Assembly (NCBI GenBank): GCA_026936335.1
Contig: JAPMXV010000018.1
Coordinates: 186,001 to 250,000, forward strand
DNA length: 64,000 nt
Origin: Mantamonas sphyraenae
Lineage: Eukaryota; CRuMs; Mantamonadidae
Direction of reading: 5' to 3'
Shown here: in pieces, positions 1 through 10,687 of the stretch
How the letters are laid out: every line of letters begins with the position of its first letter
Numbering within the stretch: the stretch's first letter is position 1
Translations under genes and position numbers: made by a program
The notes under the pieces: generated by a model
Told to the model about the DNA's origin: nothing
Databases searched by the model: none
Seen by the model: the letters and a program-made list of their open reading frames with translations, nothing else

Positions 1-2171
1 CCGAGGCCCTGCGATTGCAGCATGGTTGCATCCGGCTGCTCGGCTAGGATGTGGCCAATGGCACCGAGGATCATACCCATGCGCATAAACAGTGCCAAAG
101 CAAGGATGTTGAGGGGCACAATGACCAGCAATGACCACAGAAAGCTGGGAAGGATCTTGCGGGAGAGCACCACGGCTGCAATCGCCCACGGACTCATGGC
201 CACTTCCAACACCCAATCAGCTTGCTGTGTGGCTTCTACAACCTTGTCCATGGCCCGTTGCATGACGGCAGCCATCCATTCCACCAGAAGCAGGTTGAAC
301 CGGCTGTTTGAGTCATCCCATCCCCTTGTCTGCGCATCTGCATCTGCATGACGTGAGGGTGTCTTGTCCTCATCGTCATCATCACCCCTCTCATTCTCTT
401 CATCATCTCCATCGAGGCGATCTGCGTCGCCATTGTTTCTGTCATTGTTGTTGTTGTTGTTGTCGTCGTCGTCTTCGTCCACATTCCACCCCGGGAAGTG
501 TGTTCCGGGCGAGGCCGAGATGCCATGGTCCTGGATAACCAGGGTGGGCAACCTATCCCCATTGTGCGCATCCCCACCCTCATGTGTGCCTGATGTCCCA
601 GACACGAGCATGAGCCTGCCAAACGGAGTGAGGGTGCCTGCAACCTTGCGATCGACCAGCTCGTCCTCCAGGAAGCGAAGCAGTCCGTGGCGCAGGGATC
701 GCACCCCCTGTTCGGGACGGTAGTAACGACGCACTATGGTGTCGAGGACCTCGTCCTGCCAGACAAGCTTGATGTGCCAGCGGTCGTAGAGGCGACGTGC
801 AACAGAGTCGAGTTCGATCTGTACGAGTTGGGCCTGTTGGGCGCGTGTGAAGGGCAGGAATGGGACGATGTGTTGGATGCGACCCACGAATTCGGTGCGA
901 TGGAAGGCAGGCACGCGTTTGATCAAACGACGCACACGCGCCTGCACAGCATGGAACCATGCCACAGTGCCAGCCTTGACACTGTCCATGTCCAAAGCAC
1001 GCAACTCCTCCTCGCCCGCATTGGTGGTCATAATAAACACGGCCGGGGAGCAATCCACGGCGCCGCGCTTCTGATCGACAATGCGACCCTCGTCAAACAC
1101 AGGCAGCAGCAACTCGGGCACAGCCTCTGGATGGCCCTTTTCCATCTCATCCAGAAGGACCACTGTGTGTGGGTTGTCCCTTAGGGGCATGGTCAGCTGA
1201 CCATCCTTGCCAGCCTCACCAAAGCCCATGGGGGCACCAATCAAGTTGGCAATGTCTTCCCTCTGCTGGAAATTGGCCATGTCAAATCGTAGCAATGCCC
1301 ATGGCTTCTCCCTTTCCTTCTTTGTTTGCTGTTCCTTCTGCTGTTGCTCTTCCAGCAGTGCTCGCAGTCGCTTGGCAACCTCGGTTTTCCCTGTGCCCGA
1401 CGGTCCCACAAACAGGAACACCTGGGGCCGTGTCGAGTCGTGCAACCCTCGTTCACGCTGCTTTACACTGCGTGCAATGAGCTTCAGTGCATGCTGTTGC
1501 CCCACAAAGCCCCGTTGCAGTTTGGCAAGCACCGAGGTTCCTGCTGCGGTTCCCGCTACTCCTCCGCCCGCACGTGCCTCTCGCCTGCGCGTGTGCATGT
1601 CCCACAGGTGTTCCACAAGCACCTCTTTGGTGGGTGTGCACTTGCGTCCGTCTCCATGGTATCCTGGCAGACAGGTGCATCTGTACGAGGCCGGCACCTT
1701 GGCACACGTGGCGTAGGCGTGGCAGCGATGCGTTCCCGTGGCACACTCGTCCACGTCTTCCTCACACACCTCCACTCCGTCCCCTTTGTATCCATCGTTG
1801 CACACACACACATCTCCGTGTTCAACGTGTGCGTGGGTGTGGCACTGGACACGGTGCACTGCGGAAGTGTGGGGGGAAATGGCACTCACGTCAGCACACA
1901 CGCACACACGGCATCTCTACGTCTCACTGGCCATGTGAATGTGTGTCCATGTGTGCGTGGATGGCCACCTACCTTTGTGGTCCACATACAAGTGACCACA
2001 CTTGGCGCAGTATTCGGGTGCGCGTTCGTGGGGCACAAACGAATCACACGGCTTCTCCGCCTCCCACGGGTTGCGTTGGCCATGCACACATCCCACCATG
2101 GTGGCCAACAGTGCCACCATGGACACCAATGACGCCATCCACAGCAGCCCACGCACGATCCCCCGTTGCAT
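1..2171 (-). CDS. EGF-domain AAA+ (ClpB/torsin-like) membrane ATPase, 3' end off window
   Basis: Two exons: 2171-1973 and 1858 to beyond base 1, with a GTAGGT donor at 1972 and a CCGCAG acceptor at 1859. The start at 2171 gives a clean hydrophobic signal sequence (MQRGIVRGLLWMASLV...), so entry into the secretory pathway is inferred. Next comes a Cys-rich stretch and at least one Ca-binding-type EGF domain (DVDECATGTHRC, CTCLPGYHGDG). The AAA+ module has Walker A GPSGTGKT (about nt 1391-1414), Walker B VVLLDEME (about 1142-1165), sensor-1 asparagine (MTTN) and a GVRSLR sensor-2 region resembling ClpB D2 and torsins. An Asp/Asn-rich linker (nt 360-480) and hydrophobic segments follow to the left edge. 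By family analogy it would remodel proteins in the ER/nuclear envelope lumen. An EGF plus AAA+ combination is unusual. The window cuts the C-terminus. Confidence 0.8.
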
Positions 2172-2251
2172 TGTGTTCTTTTTGGCCCATCCCGCGCACC
2201 CTCTCTCCTTCTCCTCTGCCTGCCTCCCCACCACCCAACCAATTGCCACCC

Positions 2252-3115
2252 TCACAGCTTGCTCTGTCCCAACTCACGCGAACGACGTGCAGCCGCCTGG
2301 ATTGCCTTGGCAATGACGGTGCGAAACCCACCGGCCTCCAGTTCGTACAGGGCAGCAGCAGTGGTGCCACCGGGGGAGGTGACTTGGTTGCGAAGACTCA
2401 CCGGATGCTTCTTTGCCTCACGAATAAAGGCAATGGAGCCTGCAATGGTTTGGAGCACCAGACGCTCGCTGACACGACGGCTGAATCCGAGCATGACTGC
2501 ACTGTCCACCCAGGCCTCAATGAGCAGGAAGAGATAGGCTGGACCCGTGCCACTGATGGCTGTGGCAAGGTCCATGTAGCTTTCGTGCTCCACGGACAGC
2601 TCATCGCCCACGGAACGCAGGATGGCACCGATGGCTGCCTTTTGACTGCTCGACACACTCGGGGAGCAGCACCACACACTCATGCCCTGAAGCATGGTGG
2701 CTGGCGTGTTGGGCATCACACGTACGATCCTTGGATGGTCACTCCACTTGGTCAGTTGGGCAATGGTGACGCCGGCAGCGATACTGACCAGCAGCGTGTC
2801 CCTGCGTAGGCTCCCAGCCACCCCGATCACCACCTCCTCCATCAGCTGTGGCTTCACACACAGCATCACAATGTCCATGCCCACCACGCCGTCCTTGTTG
2901 TCTGTGCTGGTCACCACGTCCCCAAACTCGGCCTTGAGCTCTTGCAGACGATCCTCCCGTGGCCCAGTGACAACAACCGTCTCCAAGGACAGGCCACTGG
3001 ACGAGCCGCTGCTGCTGCTGCTGCTTCTCTCTTGCTCTCCTTTGGACGAAGAATGCATCAGCCCTTGAAGGATGGCAGCACACATCGTTCCATGGCCAAT
3101 CAAGCCTACTCGCAT
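2252..3115 (-). CDS. Pyrroline-5-carboxylate reductase
   Basis: Single exon of 287 aa, the usual length for this family. It reduces 1-pyrroline-5-carboxylate to proline with NAD(P)H, the last step of proline synthesis. The N-terminal Rossmann motif is [16 protein letters not shown]. Later come the family signatures VRVMPNTPA and [15 protein letters not shown], and the C-terminal [13 protein letters not shown] that binds substrate. A Ser-rich insertion (about residues 25-40) separates the first strands. The frame is open upstream to 3397, but the ATG at 3115 sits directly before the Rossmann strand and leaves a 66-bp gap to the divergent PheRS-beta start, so I chose it. Confidence 0.93.
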   Translation of the reverse strand: MRVGLIGHGTMCAAILQGLMHSSSKGEQERSSSSSSGSSSGLSLETVVVTGPREDRLQELKAEFGDVVTSTDNKDGVVGMDIVMLCVKPQLMEEVVIGVAGSLRRDTLLVSIAAGVTIAQLTKWSDHPRIVRVMPNTPATMLQGMSVWCCSPSVSSSQKAAIGAILRSVGDELSVEHESYMDLATAISGTGPAYLFLLIEAWVDSAVMLGFSRRVSERLVLQTIAGSIAFIREAKKHPVSLRNQVTSPGGTTAAALYELEAGGFRTVIAKAIQAAARRSRELGQSKL

Positions 3116-3181
3116 CGCTTCCTGACTTCTCGGAGCTTGCCCCCGACACCGCACACACACCAATCCCCCCCAACACACACC

Positions 3182-5560
3182 ATGCCGACCATTTCTGTGG
3201 GCAAACTGGCCCTCTTTGACATGATGGGCGAATCGTTCACCGACGAGGAGTTTGATGAGCTCTGCTTTGAGTTTGGCATTGAGCTGGACGACATTGTGAG
3301 TCGCCTGCGGTCGGTGTGTTGTTTCCCCTCTGTTCCTTGCCACTGACCCCATGTGTGCGTCCCATCCATCCCAAACTGCACCCACTGTCCACACCACCCC
3401 TTGTCCACCCTCCCCCCTCCCCCCTTCGTTCCTGCACAGACCACCGAGACCATCATCCAGGAAAAGGAGCAGGGCAAGAACACAAAGGGCAAGAAGATGG
3501 CCGAGGAGGAAATCATCTACAAGATCGACGTCCCTGCCAACCGCTATGACCTCCTCTGCATCGAGGGTACGTCAGCGCACCATCATTTGAACATCCCATT
3601 CCAGACCGTCCACGCTTGCCGTTCCCACCTGCCGTCTGCCGTGTGTCTGGCCCAAAGGGCGGCTAGCCTCCATTGGTGCCTTGGTGCATTCTCGCTCACC
3701 CGCTTCCACCCTTGCACCCGTGTTTCTGCACCCACAGGCATTTCTCGTGCCCTCAAGATCTTCCGCAACCGCATGCAGATCCCCAACTACACGATCAAGA
3801 ATGTGGCCGAGGAGCGTATCACCCTCAAGGCCTCCCCTGAGGTACGTGCACATGCTGCTGCGACGGCACTCCGCATGGCGAGTTCCCTTCCCAGCAGCTA
3901 GCCAGCCACACACACACACACACATACACACATGCACTGTGGCACAGCCAATGCACACATCGACCCAGCCACATTGCGTCCACGCAACCCGTGCAGGGCC
4001 CTCTCTGGCGTGTACAGCGACGTGTTGCCCAGCGGCTTCGAGAGGGACTTTTCGGCGATCTGACACCCTCGGGCCGCCTGCACAACCCACCCTTCCCCCA
4101 ACCCCCCATGTGTATGCGCACAGGTGCTGCAAATCCGCCCGTTTGTGGTGTCTGCGGTGCTGCGTGGAGTGACCTTCACAGAGGCGTCGTACAAGAGCTT
4201 CATCGATCTGCAAGACAAGCTGCACCAGAACATCTGCCGCGAGCGCACGCTGGTGGCCATTGGCACGCACGACCTGGACACCATCCAGGGGCCCTTTACA
4301 TACGAGGCCCTTGCGCCTGAGGAGATTGAGTTTGTGCCGTTGAACCAGGAGCAAAAGATGAACGGCGTGGAGCTGATGAACTTCTACGAGAACGACCAGA
4401 AGCTGAAGCATTACCTGCACATCATCCGAGACTCGCCGGTGTTTCCGGTCATCTACGACGCCAACCGTACGGTGCTGTCGTTGCCGCCCATCATCAACGG
4501 GGACCACTCGAAGATCTCGGTCAAGACGCGCAACGTGTTTGTGGAGTGCACCGCCACGGATTACACAAAGGCCAAGATTGTGCTCAACACAGTCATCACC
4601 ATGTTTTCGCAGTACTGTGACGACGCATTCACGTGTGAGGAGGTGGAGGTGACCCAGGGTGACGGCACGGTGGTGACACTGCCCCAGCTGGACGAGTGGG
4701 ACATCGACGCACGTGTCAGCTACATCAACGGATGCATCTCCTCGGAGCTGAACCTGAGTGCAGAGGATTGTTGCGACCTGCTGCTGCGCATGGCTCTGCG
4801 TGCCTCGGTGAAGGATGCGGAAACGCTGACCGTGTCGGTACCACCCACCCGTTCGGACATCCTGCACGAGTGTGACGTGATGGAAGACGTGGCCATTGCC
4901 TACGGATTCAACAACATTGTCAAGCACGTGCCGCAGGTGACCACCATTGGCAAGGAGTTGCCTCTGAACCAGATCACCGACTCGGTGCGCAACGAGATGG
5001 CCCAGGCAGGCTTCACCGAGGTGTTGACCATGGCCCTGCTGTCTCGTGAGGACAACTATGGCATGATCAACAAGCAGGACGACAACCTGGCTGTGACGGT
5101 GGCCAACCCCAAAACCATTGACTACCAGGTGGTGCGCACCTCGCTCATCCCGGGCATCCTCAAGACCATGGAGTCGAACCAGTACAACCCGCTGCCCCTG
5201 CGTCTGTTTGAGGTGTCGGATGTGCTGGAGAAGAGCGACGAGAAGGACGTCGGTTCCACCAACATCCGCAAGGTGTGCGCGCTGTACTGCAACACCCACT
5301 CGGGCTTCGAGAAGATCCACGGCCTGCTCGACAGGCTTATGCATGTGCTCAGCATCCCGGACTCGGAGTACACCCTGGAGGCGTCGGATAACACCACCTT
5401 CTTTGAGGGTCGCTGTGCAAACGTCGTTGTCAAGGGCACCAACGTCGGCGTGATTGGTGTCATCCACCCGCGTGTTCTCAAGAACCTGCACAACTTCCCC
5501 TACCCGTGCTCTGTGTTTGAGGTCAACCTCCAGCAGCTGGAGAGCATGATGTCATCGTGA
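3182..5560 (+). CDS. FARSB: Phenylalanyl-tRNA synthetase beta subunit (cytosolic)
   Basis: Four exons: 3182-3295, 3440-3566, 3738-3841 and 4124-5560 (1782 nt, 593 aa), all phases consistent and length normal for eukaryotic beta subunits. It forms the alpha2-beta2 enzyme that charges tRNA-Phe. The N-terminus [17 protein letters not shown], the B3/B4 region ([19 protein letters not shown]-like [11 protein letters not shown]), the B5 region ([22 protein letters not shown]) and the catalytic-like fold ([23 protein letters not shown]) are clear. The ATG follows a CACC context. It is divergent from the P5C reductase gene. Confidence 0.95.
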
Positions 5561-5644
5561 ATGGGGCGAGTGTGTTGGACCAGGACGCGAGAGGAAGCAG
5601 AGCAAACAAAAACAATCCACAATTGACACGCGTTTGTCGTCGGC

Positions 5645-7155
5645 ATGGTGTGTTGCGCGTTGCTGTGGTGGTCGACGCAGTTGTGTTGACTGGCATGCTG
5701 TCTGCGGTTGCTCATGCTCACACGATGAATGCACACACACACACACACACACACAGATCGAAAACTTCTTTGTGCTGCACAGCGCGGGCACTTGCCTCCT
5801 GTACAAAAACTACTCCGGGATGGAGCTGGACCACAGCCTGGTCACGGGCTTCTTCAGCTCCATGTCCACGTTTACAAACTCGCTCATGAAGCAGAAGCTC
5901 AATGTCATCGAGCTGGACAGCTCCCGCTTTGTGTACCGCGAAACGGGCGACTTTATCCTCGTCATCCAAGGGTCAGTGCACGCCACACGAGACACACACA
6001 CACCACCAGTCACACACCACCTCACACACACGTCCCACCTTGGCTCCGTCACGTTGTGTATGTCCAGGCCATCGAGCGATTCGCAGACGCTGTACGAGCG
6101 CCATCTGAAGGAGCTGGACTACCTCCTCGAGCTGTTCTTTGGACCGCCCTCCAAGTGGGACAAGGACACCCTCACGCTCGATGGCTTCCAGGATGTGGTC
6201 GACGAGACGTTTGAGTATATCAACCATGAAATCAGTGCCCTGGCAGGCGGGGTCCAGCTTGTACGTGTCGTTTTCCTCCTTGCTCTGCCAACGGTTCGCT
6301 GGGCACGGATCAGCGTTTTCCCCCGTCACACAACACACACACACACACAACACACACACTCACTCACACACCAACCGTCATGGCGGTTACCTCCCATGCG
6401 CCGTCCTCACCACAACCCCCTGCCCCTCCCCCACCACACAGGCGTTCATCGATAGTCTGACGCGATCGGCTCTGGACAAACTGCTGCAGGGACTGGAGGA
6501 ACACGAGGACATCCACGGCTCGATGCTGTTGGTGGGCAATTCGGTGTTGCACTCACGGTTGCCATCCATCCAGACACGGCTGGTGTTGCACTTTGCTCGT
6601 GCGCGTCCCCTGGGCTACCTCTCGGTGCGCTCCACACCCGTGTGTGTCAAGAACCGCTGGTACCACCTGGTTGTCATGCGTGTCAAGAGCACCCTGTTGT
6701 GTGTGCTCACCTCCATCCGAGCCAAGTTTGGCGATCTCGAGAGCTACCTGAGTTCGTTTGAAAAGCAGGTGAGCGAAAGCGGTGTCCTGATTCCCAAAGA
6801 GGCCCCTCCGGTCAACCTGCGCCAGTTTGCTGGCCGTGACACCATTGCTTTTGTCTACCGCAACCTGCGCACACACACCATTGTCTGTCCCGAGCTTCGT
6901 CCGGGCCCCGGTTCCGAGCGCAAAAAGACCACCGACGTGTTTGCCCTCCTGTTCAGCAAATCCCGCATGCTCCTTGCTGGCTCGGGGGTCTCTGATCTCA
7001 CCCTTTCCCAAAAAGGGTTCCGTTTCCACTACCTCACCGAAGGTCTCCACGAGATCTACGTCCTGTACACCGATGCCGTCCGCACAAGCGCCCTCGAAGA
7101 GACCACTCTGGACATCATCCACAAAGTCACCGAGATTGCCGACACTGGAGGATGA
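5645..7155 (+). CDS. Trilongin-domain protein, Fuzzy/HPS1-like (RabGEF or CPLANE family)
   Basis: Certain exons are 5757-5971, 6068-6260 and 6442-7155, with phases that fit. The protein begins IENFFVLHSAGTCLLY, a longin strand pattern. A second longin-like unit starts about HGSMLLVGNSVLHSRL (nt 6517) and a third about DTIAFVYRNLRTHTIV (nt 6838), ending in FHYLTEGLHEIYVLY. Three longin domains are typical of Mon1, Ccz1, HPS1, HPS4, Fuzzy and Inturned, which act on Rab GTPases or ciliary planar polarity. The order of motifs looks most like Fuzzy/HPS1, but I cannot separate these. The start is uncertain: a tiny first exon ending in the ATG at 5645-5647 (donor GTGTGT at 5648) would be in phase with the acceptor at 5756. 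The first intron ends in a CA repeat. Confidence 0.65.
5732..5755. repeat. (CA)12 microsatellite at a 3' splice site
   Basis: An uninterrupted CA run ends in the AG acceptor that precedes the exon beginning at 5757. It occupies the place where a polypyrimidine tract is normally found. Confidence 0.9.
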
Positions 7156-7329
7156 TCCCTGCCGCTCTTCCAACAACAACACCTTGGAGAGAGGAAGCAA
7201 ACGAGCAAATCAAGCAAACAAACCAAACCATCTTCCATTCACACCATTCCCATCCCATCCGCGTCGCAACAACACGCAACGGCACCCCCCCGGCCCCCGG
7301 GGGTTGTTGGTGTCGAGGTGTCAAATTCA

Positions 7330-7692
7330 TTACATGGGGCCGGCGTAGAAGCGCTCCAGAAAGTCGCTGGGTCCGTCGTCCTCGCCAGCGAGCTGGTGCT
7401 CAAAGTAGCGCATGACGTGCGACTTCTGCTTCCAAATAGCCAGAGTCTCATGCAGTTCCTGTTGGCCCTGCCACACCAGCAGATCGGCCACAGCCGGGTT
7501 GTTCACGTCGCTGTGTTTGTCCCACTGTGCACGCAGCACGTTCTTCACGTCGTCGTGGTCCACATCCAATTCGTACATGTCCACAATGTACGGCACCGCG
7601 CGCAGCGATTCCCTGTACAGCGCCCGCGCACGTGCGTTCGACTCTTCCAGTGACTTGGACGACACCACTCCGATTGTGTTGGAAGCCGTCAT
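7330..7692 (-). CDS. NDUFA6: NADH dehydrogenase complex I accessory subunit NDUFA6 (B14, LYR motif)
   Basis: 120 aa from the ATG at 7692 ([12 protein letters not shown]). It contains the LYR tripeptide in [15 protein letters not shown], then [20 protein letters not shown] and HVMRYF, and ends in [11 protein letters not shown]. These match the conserved order of NDUFA6, a mitochondrial matrix-arm subunit of complex I that binds acyl carrier protein. The frame continues upstream to an acceptor-like TTCCCACAG ending at 7732 ([13 protein letters not shown] before the chosen Met). An additional 5' exon is therefore possible, and the N-terminus should be treated as provisional. Confidence 0.85.
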   Translation of the reverse strand: MTASNTIGVVSSKSLEESNARARALYRESLRAVPYIVDMYELDVDHDDVKNVLRAQWDKHSDVNNPAVADLLVWQGQQELHETLAIWKQKSHVMRYFEHQLAGEDDGPSDFLERFYAGPM

Positions 7693-8371
7693 GATCGGCT
7701 TCAGGTTCTCCAGGCGCTTCACAATCTTCGACTGTGGGAATTGGAAAATCCCCCCGCGCCAACAAAGCCACGGCCGGAAAAAACCCACGCCGTGTCAGCT
7801 CCACAGTGCGTGTACACTCCTCGTACATGTCCCTTCCATCCCCCCGTCTCATGGACTCTCCCTTCCTTGCCACACACACCCATCCATCTGCGACTGTGTG
7901 CTGTCCGTCGCCGTGCAACGTGCTGCTTGTCCAGTGCCTTTGCCGCGCGAGAGGGAAAGGCGCCTTTGGACAGCCCCTGAGGCTTGGGTGATGCACACAC
8001 ACACATGACCACCGTGATAACATGCATCCCATGCATCTCCAATCTCTCATACTCTCACCAGTCCACATAGGACTCTCAGTGCTGTGCTACGGCGCACTGT
8101 TGCACGAGCCACATTCACCCGCTCTCCCCCACCCCCTCTCCGTCCCCGTGTCTTCGCATCATCCATTCTCCTCGCCGTCACAACCATGCCCCTCCCCTCC
8201 CCCCCACTCTGTATCTCTCTGTGCTACACAACCACACCTACCATCGCAGAGGAGCAACAAGATGGGGTGTGCCCCCTTGCGTCGTTCCTCCCAAACTCAC
8301 TCCACTTCGTCCGCTTCTGCCCTGCACCTCTTTTCCCTTTCCCCCCCTTCACAGCTGTCTCATCACATCAA
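7693..8371. other. Intergenic stretch between NDUFA6 and the cyclase-like gene
   Basis: No convincing coding sequence. It probably holds the NDUFA6 5' end (possible upstream exon on the minus strand) and a pyrimidine-rich 5' leader of the plus-strand cyclase-like gene (about 8090-8370, long C/T runs). Confidence 0.5.
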
Positions 8372-10150
8372 ATGGCGACGCTGAGACAGGAAAGCGAAGC
8401 CAACCTGCTGCGCAAGGGCTCCGTCATGCTTGTGCGTGACCGACGCGTGTCCTCAGGCGGCAACAAACCCTTGTCTCGTCTGTACAAACCTGCCGACGAG
8501 CTCGAATCCGACGACGGCGACTCTTCAAATGCCATCGGCCGCTCTGGAAGCCCCATTCTGTCCGCCAATGCTGACCTCGATGGCACTGGAACCACCGTCC
8601 AGGCCAAACATCTCGCCAAAGTCGAAACCGTCACCGTCCAGGACCTCGAACGCAGAGGCCAGATGGCGCCTTTCACCCTCATCTTTCAGGACCCGGACTT
8701 TGAAACCGCCTTCCACCATTATTTCTTTGAAAAGAGCATCAAAATCTGCCGTCGCGCCTGCTACATCTCTCTCGGCGCCTTTCTCCTCTTTCAACTATTC
8801 CAGGTGCGTCTCCCATGCCTCTGTTCCTGCCCTCCCCGTTTCCCGTGCATGACTTTGCTTCCAGCCGTTTTTTTTTGGCCACCGGCTCACACTCTTTTCA
8901 CCCCCCCTGCTTCCCCTCGCTTGCCTTGCCTTGCTTTGCCTTGCCCACCTGTGCGTACACCCTATGGTTTGATGTCCACACAGGTCATCGCAGGCACAGC
9001 GCCCAACACAATCGGCCAGTGGGCCTCTCGCATCGGCGCGGTCGTGTTTGTGCTCCTCCTGATCATCTTTATGACCACCGATCTCTTCCGTCACCACATG
9101 CAGCTCAGTCTGAGTCTGACCCTGCTCATTGTGGGCTTGGGTCTCGTTGGCTCCGCGTACTTCTCCCAGGTCACCAACAACGATGGCAGCCTCAAGACCG
9201 AAGTGCCCATCCTGGCCCTCATCATCTTTTTCACCTTTACATACAACCTGGTGCGCCTGCGCTTCATCTTTGCCGTGGTCGTCACCTGGATCACCGCCCT
9301 CTCCTTTGCCGCCGCGTCCATCATTGTGCACGGCTCCGAAACTGTCATCCTGGTCAACTTGGTGTACATCATCTGTGCCTTGCTCATCAACATGTACGCC
9401 GCCTACTCGTCCGAGCGCTACCTGCGCAACGATTATGTGCTGAACCAGGTCATTGAGTTGGAGAGTGACAAGAGCAACATGCTGCTCAAGGAGATGCTGC
9501 CCGAACACGTCGCCCAGCAGCTCAAGGACGGTGCCCTGGGCAACAGCAACGACCTTGTGGCAGAGAGCTACGACGAGTGCACCATCCTGTTTTGTTCCGT
9601 GGCCGGGTTTGCCCAGCTGAGTGATGACATGACCCCTGCCGACCTTGTGCAGCTCCTCAACTCTGTGTTTTCCATCTTTGACGAGGTGTTGGACAGCCAC
9701 GAGGTCTTCAAGGTCGAAACCATCGCAAACACATACATGGTGGCTGCTGGCGTGCCTGAACGCCGCAGCGACCATGTGCGCCTCATCTGCAATGCCGCCC
9801 TTGACATGCTGCGAGCCATGCGAGGCGTCACTCTCGACAACGGCGCACCCCTCAACTTCAAACTCGGCATCCACACGGGCCCCGTCGTCGCAGGCGTCCT
9901 TGGCCTCAAAATGCCTCGCTACCATTTGTGGGGCGACACTGTCAACACTGCCTCGCGCATGTCCAGCACCACCCAGATCAACCGCATCCAAATGTCCTCC
10001 TCTTCCCACCGATACGTCGCCAACGAGTACCGCTTTGACTCCCGGGGCAAGATTCCGGTCAAGGGCAAGGGCATGATGGAATGCTTCTTCCTCGAGGGTC
10101 CCATCGACGACCACCGTCGGCAGCAGTGCGACACGAACACAACCCCTTGA
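8372..10150 (+). CDS. Membrane class III nucleotide cyclase homologue, probably catalytically dead
   Basis: Exons 8372-8803 and 8984-10150 (532 aa). A Ser-rich cytoplasmic N-terminus is followed by about six hydrophobic helices (from ISLGAFLLFQLFQ across the intron to about INMYAAY), a linker helix (LPEHVAQQL) and one class III cyclase domain. Fold signatures are clear: KLGIHTGPVVAGVLGLKMPRY and WGDTVNTASRM keep the Asn and Arg of the transition-state site. The two Asp residues that bind catalytic metal are replaced: the usual FADIVGF reads FCSVAGF (S349), and TIGDAYM reads TIANTYM (N393). Cyclase chemistry is therefore unlikely. It may act as a regulatory partner of an active cyclase, such as the one at 45.2-47.4 kb; that is inference. 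Confidence 0.85.
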   Translation: MATLRQESEANLLRKGSVMLVRDRRVSSGGNKPLSRLYKPADELESDDGDSSNAIGRSGSPILSANADLDGTGTTVQAKHLAKVETVTVQDLERRGQMAPFTLIFQDPDFETAFHHYFFEKSIKICRRACYISLGAFLLFQLFQVRLPCLCSCPPRFPCMTLLPAVFFWPPAHTLFTPPASPRLPCLALPCPPVRTPYGLMSTQVIAGTAPNTIGQWASRIGAVVFVLLLIIFMTTDLFRHHMQLSLSLTLLIVGLGLVGSAYFSQVTNNDGSLKTEVPILALIIFFTFTYNLVRLRFIFAVVVTWITALSFAAASIIVHGSETVILVNLVYIICALLINMYAAYSSERYLRNDYVLNQVIELESDKSNMLLKEMLPEHVAQQLKDGALGNSNDLVAESYDECTILFCSVAGFAQLSDDMTPADLVQLLNSVFSIFDEVLDSHEVFKVETIANTYMVAAGVPERRSDHVRLICNAALDMLRAMRGVTLDNGAPLNFKLGIHTGPVVAGVLGLKMPRYHLWGDTVNTASRMSSTTQINRIQMSSSSHRYVANEYRFDSRGKIPVKGKGMMECFFLEGPIDDHRRQQCDTNTTP

Positions 10151-10241
10151 GGCCGAAGAAGGCTCCTCCACCGCACGCTCCACCAAACGCAGGACGAGCG
10201 CTCAGAACCTGCCAGGTACGTAAGCATGTCATTGTGCAATG

Positions 10242-10271
10242 TCATCATCATCATCATCATCATCATCATCA
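10242..10271. repeat. (CAT)n trinucleotide microsatellite
   Basis: About ten CAT/ATC units in the 196-bp gap between the convergent 3' ends of the cyclase-like gene and TOR. No gene is seen in this gap. Confidence 0.9.
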
Positions 10272-10346
10272 CGACGCAATGAACACACCTCAGAGAAATT
10301 CTCACGCATTCCATTCCTTTGCTGCTTTCCTTCTCCCCACCACATC

Positions 10347-10656
10347 TCACCAAAACGCACACCAGCCCACATATCCCTGGCACAGGTTCTCGTGCGATGT
10401 GGCCTGACGAATGAGCCTGTCCACCTGATCGGCGACGGGCAGCACACGCTGCGGGTCGAAATCTCGACCCGTCAGCTTGGCGTTGATGCGCGACACAACC
10501 TCCACCGCCCGCTCGTTCAACACCTCTGGCACGGCCGTCTGGCTGGCATCCGATGCAGCACGCTCACGTCCACGTCCTCCTGCTCCAGCGCCTGCCTGTC
10601 GCATGCCCTCGCCTCCGTCGTCTTCGTCGTCATCTTCGTCATCATCGTCATCGTCG

Positions 10657-10687
<31 letters not shown>

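Noticed and set aside
3116-3397. N-terminal extension of the P5C reductase ORF to 3397
   Set aside because: It would run antisense through the first exon of PheRS beta and place 94 extra residues before the Rossmann fold; the ATG at 3115 is at the family start.
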